Positions 37,601-49,600 of a DNA stretch of 64,000 nt are shown here, piece by piece. The notes beneath the pieces were generated by a model. It worked only from the letters and a program-made list of their open reading frames with translations. It ran no database searches and was not told the origin of the DNA. The stretch is from Steinernema hermaphroditum (taxonomy: Eukaryota > Nematoda > Chromadorea > Rhabditida > Steinernematidae). The stretch spans positions 16,182,001-16,246,000 of the forward strand of contig CM059625.1 in assembly GCA_030435675.1 (NCBI GenBank), in the 5' to 3' direction. A program made the position numbers and the translations under genes. The number at the start of each line of letters is the position of its first letter. Position 1 is the first letter of the stretch.

Positions 37601-40600
37601 ACATTTTGACTGCTGCGAGCTGAGCGGCCCCGGCCACCGCCAATCTGGGATGCTGTTTATCAGTCTCGTTTACGCGGTGGCCCCGGATGAAGGGCACCGT
37701 GCCAAAAGGCCGGGCCACCGGCAGCGCCATTATTCATCTTTGAACTTTTACGACAACAACGCGGACGACCGGGTCCGAACGTCCTCATCTCATGTTGCCC
37801 CCGCGTGCTCATCGCGTGGCTTCTCTTCACGCAACTTTCGAGAGGGCCACATTCCAGCCAGATCGCTTCGGAATTTACCCGCCGTTAAGTCGTCGTCATG
37901 TAGGTTTTAAAGGGATTACTTGGGAGGATGGGGGTGGCGGAGCGGAGGGATCAACATGTCAAGAAAAATTGCGTGAGCCCCAAAAAAGTAGTGTTTGAAC
38001 GCTTGGTCTAGAAGCACAAAAAAGTTTGCTCCCTAAAAATGATAATTCGATTTTCGTTTTATGGGGTGCACCAAGCCAAATTAGCGAAACTTTTTCTAAA
38101 AAAAAGTCGTCCAATCTTCGATCGGTAAAACAATGACATTCACAAAACATCAAAACATTAATGGTTTAGCGTCTCTTCGGACTGCTCTATTTTGCTAAAG
38201 ATCGGAGACATGAATATTAATTACATCGCAGTTCGATGTCATCATTGTAGCTCAATTATTAATGGTGAATTTTTTATGAACGTCAATCACAAGTAAATAG
38301 TGTCTTTAAATGGCACCAAAACAACCATTAGTTCTTCGATCTCGGGTCAGTTTTGTGTACGGTAGCGGTAATACCTTTTTGTCACATCGATGGTGGAACA
38401 CAATGAGGATCTTAAGCCACATTGTCCTTCAGAAAACGGAAGCTCCGATGCAAATATCACTGGATCCTTCCGATCCAAAGGTCACCGCATCTTCGACATT
38501 AAAAACAACAGTAGATTAACTAATCCTGCAGGATTATAAGCTTGAGCTTGAAAGATTTTCTTTGTCAGCCTTTTGAAGAACGGCTTTTCCGAATCAGCAG
38601 GAATGGGATGTGTACTTTTTGGATCTTTACAGCATACACCCTAAAGCGCTTGTTGTCAAATCTTGTTAAAAAGATGTCCTAGCGAGTTATTCATTTCTGA
38701 GCGTCGAAAGGAAAAACAAAACATGTGGTCCCGCGCTGCCCATAAATTTTGTTTTCCATCTTAGCTGTGTTTTGGTTGGTCGAACGGGCGAAAGTACGTT
38801 CCGGCGTGCATTGAACTCTTCGTGGAATCTTCGCACTTATTGTTCAAACAACATATATTTTTGTCCAACAGAGTAATTTTTGAAGCAAAAAAGTAGCGGT
38901 TAAGAGGTGTAGTTAAGTGAATGTTCACTGGGTACTTCGCAACCACAAAAAAATCATTCGATATAGACGGAATATGAATGTCTACGTTCAATACGCCCGG
39001 CCTTACGCTTCATTGGATAGAAAGGACTACTTCGAATTCAGTGAACTTGCGCCGGTAATCGACAATGCTTCGATGGACAGATAATTCCTATCGGACGAGA
39101 ATGTAGTCTGTCATACTTGGAAAAATGTCTAACTATATCCTTTTTTGCGCTCATTTTCTAGATTCTAGCTGACTGCGGGCGATATAGGTAGAGATGAAGT
39201 CCTAAGATCGTATTTTATCTCTTAGATGGTTAATATGATAATGATTCCTATATTGCTACAAATTACCTGTTGTTCTTCTAATTTTTCTTGGTCCAGTTTG
39301 TATTATTTCAATGGCGGTAAACCTCAGCAAAGGATGAGTTAAATGACTACAAATTTTCCTGCACAAGACTGATTTCTGGTCCAATCAACTTCAGATTGCA
39401 GCCGCTAACCAAAAGTTAATATGTACCTTGTTGTACTCTTTTGTGCTCCATTTTAATTAACTCCCTGGTGTTAACGTGACAACGCTCCGACTACTGCAAA
39501 AAATAGCGTGCAGACACTTGAGAACATTGCTTGCGGGTCCAAAGATTCGCACATTTGATTGCTTTGCATCCGTAAATCTTGCTCTTTCCTTTTGCTCCAA
39601 TCGGCATAACCGTCGAATGCTTGACGGGCATGTACGTCGTGTCGGCGGCACGAAAACTGTGATTGAAGACATTATCTCCCTTGGAGCTCGTCTCCGTAAA
39701 CAATCGTTTTCCTCTCCCCTTTTGGACGCCCTTCTTTAATATTTATTTTTGTTCTTCAGTCTCTTAATAGTAAAGAGAGGCAAAGAGAAATTGTGCCATT
39801 CTCGCCCTCGCGCGCCTCTCCTCCAACGCACTGTGCCCTCTATATTGGCATGATTAGGGCGCGCGGCCATCGCTTAAAATAACCCGCGCTTGTTTTGAGT
39901 GAGCGTCCCGCTCCTTAGCTATTCTTCTCTTCGCCGCTCTTCTTGCCCCTCGGCGTCCTCAAAGAGAGCAAACAGCAAAAATACGTGCCGTAGAGCCGGC
40001 GGAGCCCAGGCGCTTGAGGGAAGGGGGGGGGGCGCGTTTTAGAGGAGGGGCGGTTCCACTGAAGACCAGGTATTGTGCGTTCGACGAGACTTGTCAGTTT
40101 TCACACGATTTCTTGGTGGAGCGCGTCTCTCGTCAACAAATGTAAATGCGTTCGTGTGCGTCCGGAGGGTAAACAGCTTAGGCGGTCTTTGGTGGTGGTT
40201 CTACCTCTTAGGGTTCTTGTCAGCCCCTCTTAAGGGGGCATACGTGTGATGGCCCGTGTGGCCAGAAGTGCGTGCGCAGCTGGCCAGCCTGACTCGCATT
40301 TCTTCCGTTCCCATCTTCTCTTTTCTTTTATCCTTCTTCAACCGAATAATAATTGACTGAGCGGCGGCTTCTCTGCTCAAACACTCAATTATTCATCTTC
40401 ACGCTCCGGACATCGGTTGCCCTCGCCACGACGGGTTAGGCCAAAATTTTGTTTTCGGTTTTGAAATTCAATACCCCTCGTTTGTCGCAAACGTAGCGAT
40501 GATCAGAACATGCAAAACAACAGAAAACGGATGTCTGTGCTTCTTTTTGAAACCTTTTCTTCTGTGACAAATTTGTTATTATGACTGGTCACATCGCTGT

Positions 40601-43600
40601 GATATATGATATATGTACATTGCATAACACACACAGGTAAATTCTTGAAAAAAAATGAATGCAAACAGATCTTTTCTGGAATGGATTTCCTCTACAGTTT
40701 TATCCATTTGTCCTTTGCAAAAAAAATTCCATTGTAGGAAGGCCACCCTTACATGTTTCCCTTTTTAAAGTCACAAATTTTTGCACAACCATTCCCCTCG
40801 GAATTCAGCAATTAGTCGACCGGCTGCTTTCCAAATTAAGTCATTCTAATGGGAGAACCGGGTTGAAATACTGAAAATTACCCATTAGAACCTACATGTC
40901 CTCTTAGACAATTAGCTAATGGCACCGCACCAGACAACGTTTAGTAGGACAGCTGAACGCATAAACGAACGCAACGCCGGAATCGGAACCTGGCTTCCGT
41001 GTTCTGTTACTTATAAAAGGGCAACGCATTCGTTTCTGTGATTGTGCATGTGAGCCGCAGGGGTGAGCTCTCACGGAGGGTGAGGAATGTCCTGCTGTTC
41101 GGGGGACGGCCGGAACTAGCCCGCCCTACAACCCACAGCCCAACGCCGCCGGGGTTGATGTCTCCGCCATGGCTTGGTCATGTTTACAGCGGTTGTGATG
41201 TGGAAAGTGATGTGATCGGGCTTCCGTTTGGGTTTAGCGTTGAAGAGAGCAAAGATTCGTGCTGGCCAGTAGTAAGACCATAACCATAAGTGCTCCTATG
41301 TCTTCGGGCATATCAAGCAGACGCCCAAAATAAGGTTTGTTACTCTACGCACGCTCCTCCTACCCTACAAGACAACCCCTCCTACCCTCGGTGATGCGTG
41401 CGCTCTGCCTATTTCACGCCTTCCACACGCGCATCTTCAGTCTTACGCATGCATAAACATATTGATGGCTTCTGCCTGTTTTCAAAATGAGCCACTTCTT
41501 CCACTTCCTCTGAAAGATATATCCCTTCAGGGTTGCCCTTACAGCGGTCCTATTCTGGGAGTGTTATGTGACGACCATTATCATTCATTAGCTTAGAGTT
41601 ACTCAGCGGAAATGTTGTTGATTCTTAATAACTTGTACTTTTCTTCTATCCTCTTTTTCCGCACTCCTTCAATCCACCCTCTCCGCCTGGCGAAGGATCT
41701 AGAAGTCGCGGTACGTTCCCCCTCTTTCCCCATCTATCTCGCTCCAATCAACAGAAACGGAGTTCCCAAGACATGCAACATTACCAGAGTCTAAAAACAC
41801 CGTCATCGTCTTCTTCAGTGAAAAAGGCCCATTTCCCTTCATCCCTTTCAGCCGTCCCCTTTTCAAAACCCTCCTATCACTCGTTTCAAACTCGCGCTTT
41901 ATTCTGACCACTCAGCCACTCGGGCGTGTTAAATGCGTGCGTGCATCGATCTCCGCGCCATTAGAACAATTACCAAATGAAACGCGATGAGGGCAGTCAA
42001 GATCACTTTCTCTCATTTCATTCCCCTTTAAAGACTCCTCTTTTTTCGCGTTCGCGTCCCTCATAATAGCGCTATTTTGAACTCAATTCTTTAAATGCTT
42101 TACAGGCATATCTTTCGAAAAGTCATCGCTTCGTCTACTGCAAAAATGCTTCACACCAACGAACACAGACCAAGTGTGCAACTCAAGGTTTGCTTATTTG
42201 CTCGACAACGGCTTAAACGCTTCCGCTATCTTTAGCACAGCTTCTGCAGTGAATCCGGCACTATTTGTCAACCGAAAGTTTCGGTTTGTGGCCGCTTGAG
42301 TGAACAGTACACGGCTCCACCGAAGACCAGAATTATCTCAACGGGTGGACAAGTAGGTCCACAATGGATAGGTGGAGCTACATTTGGAAATTTAGGTGTT
42401 CCTCTGCGTTTTGGGCTCCATGATCAGTGTGAGCATCTGTATTTGGCTGGCGATATTCAGTTCCGATCTCCCGTGGCGTCGAATGCTCTTCTCAGCTGGA
42501 GCAGCCCTTTGCGCCCTCATGTTCGCCATGCTCGCCTTTACCAGCATGCGAAGAGTTGTCAAGTAGGTTCACGATTGTCGTGAAAATCATTCATGTCACC
42601 TGGCTTAGCCCCGCTCCCGAACTCATTCCCAATCTCGCTCATCGCCGTTCGACAATCCAAAAACTGCGTAAAAACACCGCTACGCACGTGGTGATCGATT
42701 CGGCGGATCAGGAATGCCACAGCAGCGGCTCGGCCGATCACCATCATCAGCATGCTTCGCTGATTGGCGGCGGCAGCAAGCGGGCGTCGATGAACAACGC
42801 ATAATTTATCACCGCTCAGAAGAGCACCTATCAAACACAACTCGATCGTTCTCGTCCTCAAAAATCAAGGGCAGGCGTCTATCTTCTCGTCTTCCCCTCA
42901 TCTCTCTTCTCCTGTCCCTTCCTTTCCGTATCTCTTTCGGATCAATTGTTCGCAAAGAAACAAACAGAAAACAGCGTAAATCAGTGACACACAGTAATCG
43001 GGTACTCCTAGCCAAGCTAATCGCATCTGCATACATACCTTCGTTTCTATTCTCCCCTCTCATACATCTTTCTCTCTGTCCCACTTCACCAGTGCTACGA
43101 GACGCATTTTGTTCGATGATTCGGTTTTTTTGTATCTATGTGTACGTATATGCGCAAGTTATCCGATCATTATTTGTTGTACATAGCTCATTACTTTGAA
43201 TAAATTTGGAAAAATAGAATGATGTAAACCAACCTGATTGGTGTCCAGATCACAAATCTGCGAGTTCAGCTGATGGATCTGTGACTGAATGTAGGTAAGC
43301 TTCTCTTTCTTGCCTGTCAGTTCATCGATCAGCACGTCGCGAACGTTCTGATCGCGGCTCTTGGCGAACATGTCTTCCTAAAGGGAGAAGATGAGAGGAG
43401 AACTCTTGGCATTAGGACTTAAGTTGACCCCTAGAATCTGACGTGTTTACAGTGGGTGTTGGAAAGTACTCAAAACTCACAAACAGATCTAGTTCATGCG
43501 GACTTTTGTTTGTATTTAACAACATTTGAGAACTTTTTCTGTTCCTGCACAAGATGACGAGTTAGAGCGTTCTTCTCCTAGCTCGCTTCTGATGCTACTG

Positions 43601-46600
43601 TCAGTACGACGCCTCAAAATTCGAATCACGAAAATAGGTGCCAGGTTGGTGTCTGTTGCGAAACCTTATGGACAGATTTCTCGAACGTCACTTTGTGCAC
43701 TCAGACATCTTCCCATCCATTCCGCCAAATTTTGATGTTACTATCATGGGTGAAGTACACATTTTATGAGTTTTTCGTCGGTATTATAATGTGCTTTCGC
43801 ACTCTCAATCCCGAGACATTCAACCTAGCATGACTTGGAAATTTTTCATTTTTTTATATGCTTAAGTAGTCGCCGGACGATTTGCATTCCTGGAACCTAT
43901 ATTTAGATAAGTCTAGATTTCAGGCATGCCTAAAATCTATATCTTTGTTGAAGCAAGGTTGTTGCATTGTGGCTTATCCATACGAGTGAACCAGTTGGCA
44001 GAATTATGGTGGCTATTATGTAAAAGTGCAAACTTTTACGAGTCTCCACGAGGGATAACAATTTTCTCAACAAGCTGGATCTTTGGCCTGAGCGTCCTTT
44101 TCCTCCTCATTTTCTTTGTTTGCCTATCTTGCACGTAAATAATGATCGCATTACACATAATTCATCGAAATTTCTTCCAAATCTCTCGTCCGCAGTCCAT
44201 CAGCACACTCCCGTTTCATTTGGTTTGTTTATAAGTACACATTGTCGATTAAAGATTAGTTGGAGTTGAACGTCGTTAAGCGAAGATTCAAATGGAAATG
44301 AGACGAACGCGGAAATAGATGTCATCTATGCCTTAGGACCTCTGGGAAAGGTCGTCGAGAGCGCAGCCTCTTCATGGTTTTTTATCTTTGGGGAGGTCGT
44401 AGAGAAACGTTTGTTTTTCGTGGGATCAAAATGTCACTCACGTCTATAATTGAAACCAACAGAACCGTAAACAGTATTACCATATTCTGCGTGGGTTGCC
44501 ATCGCACATTTGAAAGGAACGCAGGGAATGCTCAAAATGGAAACGCCATTATACCGATTACGTCGTAGAATATTCACGTTTGCTGCTCGTTAGCCTTCTT
44601 TTCTTAGCTCCACCAACGAAATTAAAAAAGGAGCCAAATCAGAAATTTAGATGTGAAAAGTTGGGACATCACGCTGTGGGCACTGAACTAATCCGGAGAT
44701 ATTGAAAATTCAAATGAATTATTCATGTTCAGCATTGAAGGCTGCGATCTATGAAATGCCATACATGAGATGACTACACTGATCGTTATTATTATGATTA
44801 TCGGACTATAGTGACAAAAGCATAAACACTGTGTCGTAGAAAGCACTTGGATTTACGTGCGTGAATTTTGACCGAATTTTTGTGAATTTTGGCTAAGAGA
44901 GGTAAGAAATGGCAGTGGATTAGAAGCAGAATCGAATGTGGTCTGCCAGATAAGATCATAGCGTATAATAGACTATTAGATGATTCATAAGTACCCTGTG
45001 TTTGCATGGGTTCACCTGCGAACAAGTTCTCTATTCTAAAAAGTGTTATATCTATGCGGAAAAGATGGACCGAGACAGCTGGACAGCTGGTTTTTCATTC
45101 TGAGTGCCATTTTCGTCTACTGCAAAACTCAAAACCATTCTTTGCTCTTTTTATGCTTTTAATCTCGTTTCGCTCTGTTTACACTTCCGTCACTTACCAC
45201 TTGGGAAATCTCGTTCAAAATGACTTTTCGCGCTTCCACTTGTCGGTCAAGCTCTTCGACGAGCTGCAGATTCAGCACCCCCTTGTTTATCATGGCCGTA
45301 ACCTAAATGAATTATCCTCGACGTTGGCCATCCGTCACAACAACTTAAACAAACGTTTTTCTCAATATTCGACCACATCTCCGCTCCAGTGATCTTTGAC
45401 TTTCCGGCAAGAGGCACCCGATTCTTGACCGAATTCGGTCGAGGTGTCGCAGGCCCTCGACGAACTGTTTGCTTGGCCAATTCCCGCTTCAGCTGCTTCA
45501 TGATCTCGGCGGTGCGTTTCGTGAACGTTTCCAATTGGTTTCCGTGCGACTCTAACGAGCGGATCTTATTTTCGTACTTTCTAAATTCGATTGGGTCTCC
45601 TTGTCGGTCGGTAAAAAGAAAATACGAACCGATTCTGCGTGGCCGCCTTCGCCTCGAACTTCCTCTTCTCGTTAAGAGCCTTTTGCACTTTCTTGTTTTC
45701 CGCCACAATGTTCTGCTGGAGCTTGACCTAAAAAAGCAATTCTGCATAAAAATGCTCATAATATACTTGTTTACCCATCCAACCATGGGGCGATATTAAT
45801 CTTTGCTTTTTTTTTCCCGTGCTATCTTTAGCTTTTGTCGGTGGGAAAATGAAAGATTGTCCAGAAAATAACACTGTTTTCATTGTTATGGATGGAAATA
45901 ATGCCGCTGGCAAGCTGATGTGTTATATGGAGAAGCTCAGAAAACCTCTGATTGGGGGATTATTTCTGCGTCGAGGGGCCCCTTTTGAAAGTACACTTCT
46001 GATGAACGTTGATCTATTGGCGGAAACGGCTTTTAGCAATCCGCCGATTTCGAAATTGATAAACAACGGACGAACAATCAAGATTAATGGAAAGCACTTT
46101 TTGAACTGAGTGGAGCTCAACGTTAAAAGAATTGGGACGTTAAAAACGGCGCGGAATCTATAAGATCAATAACCAACAAATTCTATGACATAGTGGTTCT
46201 ACCTGGTCAATAAATAAGCAAATTGCCAGGTAATGATCTATGTTGCAATGTAATAAAGTGTTGGGAGTCTGCAGCAGTTTTGTCGGTGTATAAAATTTAA
46301 CTTTATGAGGGTCTACGAACTGCATAAAAAACGACCTTTTTCGGCAGAATGCTACCAAATTTGGTTCAAGCCGTCTTGTGAATTCCTTATCTTATCGCCA
46401 TCTTGCCAGCTTTTCCTGAATTTTCTAATTACTGGATGTATTCAAATATTTCTTTCCTTCACCGATAAGCAAATCTCCATTCAATTATGCGAGATTCGGT
46501 CTATCCCATGACTCTGTCAGATTTGTGCTATTTGTGGCGGTCTCCATAAACATGAACGATTCTTGAAACCTGGCTTTTCGCACGGCTAACAATTGACTTC

Positions 46601-49600
46601 TCAAGCCGGCTTACCCACAATGGTAACAGGAGATCGTCAACAAAAAACAATAATTATAGCTACTCTACTAGTTCTCACCCACGGGGCGTTTAAGGGAGCT
46701 TGCAAAATGCGAGTGATACCCTCTTTTATAAAGTTATAATGCGTAAAAGGAAAAAAACAGCAGCATTCCTTCAACTGTGTTCAATTTTAAAGAACTAATT
46801 GCATGGTCCTCATCCACAATCGTCGCCTCATCGTTCGATGGCGAACAGGTAGATTGGTGGTAATTTAGTGAGTGATGAAAACACTTTTGTTTACGCTAAA
46901 ATTGATCGTTAAAAATAACACTGTCAGAAGTATAAAACTACGTGTTTAGAAAAGTTCTTTTGCACTGGGCACATGATGTAAATATTATTTTCTTAAAAAG
47001 TTCCATTTGGTGAGGGATCTACAGTGGTTTTCCGAATTTCACATAAATTTGCTGCGGGTAAACAAGCTCAAATACTCATGTTTAGTGTGTCTACTGCACT
47101 ACACGATAAGGTTGCTCCAAGAACACGCCTTTTGTAGGATTCACTCACCTTCTGAGTTTGCAAATCTTTGACCTCGTTCTTCATCTTAGTAATCTGTTCC
47201 AAGTCTTTCTGCTTTTGGCGTTCAAGCGTTTTACATTTATTCTCATAAGCTTGAAGTGCCTTCTGCTCTGCGCGCAGTTTGTTCAATTTCTGCTCGAACT
47301 CCTTCCTGATTTTCTTGGCCACCGCACTCTCCGAACCCCCCTTTTCGGCTTTTTCAAAATTCTGCAGAACACGGTCTCGCTCTGCTTGAACCTTCTCAAT
47401 TCTTTCGTGCGAGCTCTGCAGCTGCTTCAAAATGTTCTTGTTCATGTTGATCAGCTCGCTTTTGCTGGTTTCTAATTCGGCGATGAGACGTTCTTTATGT
47501 GAGATGGCGGCATGCAGATCGACGAGATCCTCACACATGGCGTCTCGGGCTTCGTACACTAAATCCATTTTTAGAAACTTCACATAATCGTCGACTCGTA
47601 CAGGTATCGTCGTTGTGGGAAGAATCGTCATCGTCAACAGTGCCCTCATCGGCGTAGTCATCGGATTCAATGCTGTCGTTTCTTGTCAGCGATTTGCCTT
47701 CCAAGTCCAGGATGTATCTTGTACATTCTAAAATCGTTTTAATAGAACTCTTCCTCTCTGAAGTCCTGCATACCAGCGATAGCAGCCTTGTCCAAGGTTT
47801 CTATCATGGCATTAGACTGGTCAGTGTCGACATCACCTTCAAAGGCCATCTTTGCGATGATGCTGTTCATCTCCTTTTGCTCCTTCAAGCGTTTAACTTC
47901 CGCTTCAAACTTGTCACAACGGGCTTCGGATTCGAATAGTTGTGATCTGAAAATGCTCAGAGATAACACAGCCGAACCAAACCCAGGTGCTAAGCTATTT
48001 TGATACAATCACAGTTTCAGAATTGATTACAGTAAGTCTCACAAGCTGCAAATGTGCAACTATGGTCGCCTATAGCTGAAACTTTGATATGTCACGTTAA
48101 ATAATTTACAAAAAAGAGAACTTGCCGAACACGCTCCAGTTGTTCAATAACCGTCTGGAAAGCCTTCGTGTGTTCTTCCTCATTTGCCTCGCCATTAACT
48201 TCTCCTGCAAGCAGCAATTCTAAGAAAGCCCTGACAATCACTATCTTATTACCGTTAACGGGAAGGCTAGGGATGTTGTAACTTGACATCTGCTGAGTGA
48301 CAAGCCGACTCCGCAGCGCTTCGTTTGCAGCTTCGAGCGTCCTCACTCTCATCGCTAGTTGATTTCTCTCCGACTAAATAAAACCATAAAACCTAGTATA
48401 CATCTTGACACACACCGTCAAGAGCATGTTTTCCTGGTACTGTAACGTATTCACTTCAACGCCGTCAACATCGAATTGCTTCTTGCCCGACTCGTAGTCG
48501 GTAAGCTTGGCTTCGAGTTCAAGAATTCTTTGGCGTAGCTCACTTATGATCTTGCTCGATTTGTCTTGATTGGCCGACACTTTGTTGGTGATGTTCTTCG
48601 CGCGATTCGCATATCTGAGGGTGTTAAGAGTCTCGGCTAAATCGCCGTCACTAGGGCTGATGCAGGCGACCATAAGAGTTTGGCTTAAAAGATGGCCATA
48701 CGTTTACTAATTCCGGAGGTTTGTACCTGTTTCCACCCAAGGAGTCTTGAAGAAGACGAGTAAGCTTGGAATCTCGATAAGGAACGTGGCCGCCTCGGTT
48801 GCTGCCGAGCACACTAATAACATTGCCGAGGGAAAGCTGGATAATTTAATGAATTGTGATGAAAAATGGTTATCCCTACCAGTCCACAATTGATGGCTAT
48901 ACCTTCCTTGGCGCGATCTCCTACGGCTCCCGTTCTCTTCAATCTCTCTGAGCCGGCCAAGTCAACGAAGTGAAATTTCGCGTTAAGAAATTCGACTTCG
49001 CGTGTCTCAGACTCGCCGTTCAGCTACAACATCAAAATTAGCATGTTCACGAATCACAGAAAGAATGTTAGTGATTCCCAATACATTATGGTCATATATT
49101 TCCCGATTCAAATATTTTTTCTTTCTGAGCGATATTGAAAATGTGATATCATTCACAGTCAGCAATTGAACACACAACGACTCATTTCTACGATTCGCAT
49201 ATCAATCGAAAATGCTTCAAAAGTTTGGGCTGAGCCGGGGATTGATCCCGGGACCTCTCGCACCCTAAGCGAGAATCATACCACTAGACCACTCAGCCGC
49301 GAAGAAACGACAAACCACTTTCATATATCAGCAGCGCGCGCGCACTTCCGCAAGACTTTTAGCGCTATTACGTCACAGTGCATATAAACATACCTCCGAA
49401 GCTCTCTCTTGCTTTAAAAACACAGTGAAGATAGCGTGCGATCGCGAAGAGACCTGATTCATGTTCGTGGAACCCGTCGTTCTATTTAGAGCACCCTGTC
49501 TTAGCGTCTAAACAATTCATACATAGAATGACAAGGTGCACGTAACTTACATTAAGTGTTTCTAGAGGTCCTGCAACAGAAACTTGGCTAACACCCTTCA

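Larger units (their letters stand above)
32757..43233 (-). other. 10.5 kb intron of klp-12 hosting other features
   Basis: It separates coiled-coil exons 17 and 18; their translations are contiguous relative to KIF21 proteins, so no exon is missing. It contains the nested plus-strand gene at 42146-42804, the hairpin repeat at 34825-34990, a TATA-like TATAAAAGG at about 41011, a weak plus-strand ORF at 37650-37910 and otherwise no recognised exons. GC-rich, CpG-containing stretches at about 37420-37890 and 39780-40040 stand out from the AT-rich background. Confidence 0.8.

Noticed and set aside
45819..46109. 96-residue plus-strand ORF in a klp-12 intron
   Set aside because: No recognisable domain, no splice or promoter support, and both strands are open there by chance.
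45728..47148. A missing coiled-coil exon of klp-12 in the 1.4 kb intron
   Set aside because: After joining, DLQTQK-VKLQQN is contiguous with KIF21 proteins, so no exon is needed.
48122..48125. GT donor after CGGCAA (GTTCTC) for klp-12 exon 10
   Set aside because: It ends in phase 0, which puts the next exon out of frame; the GC donor four bases earlier fits the phase and the GCAAGT consensus.
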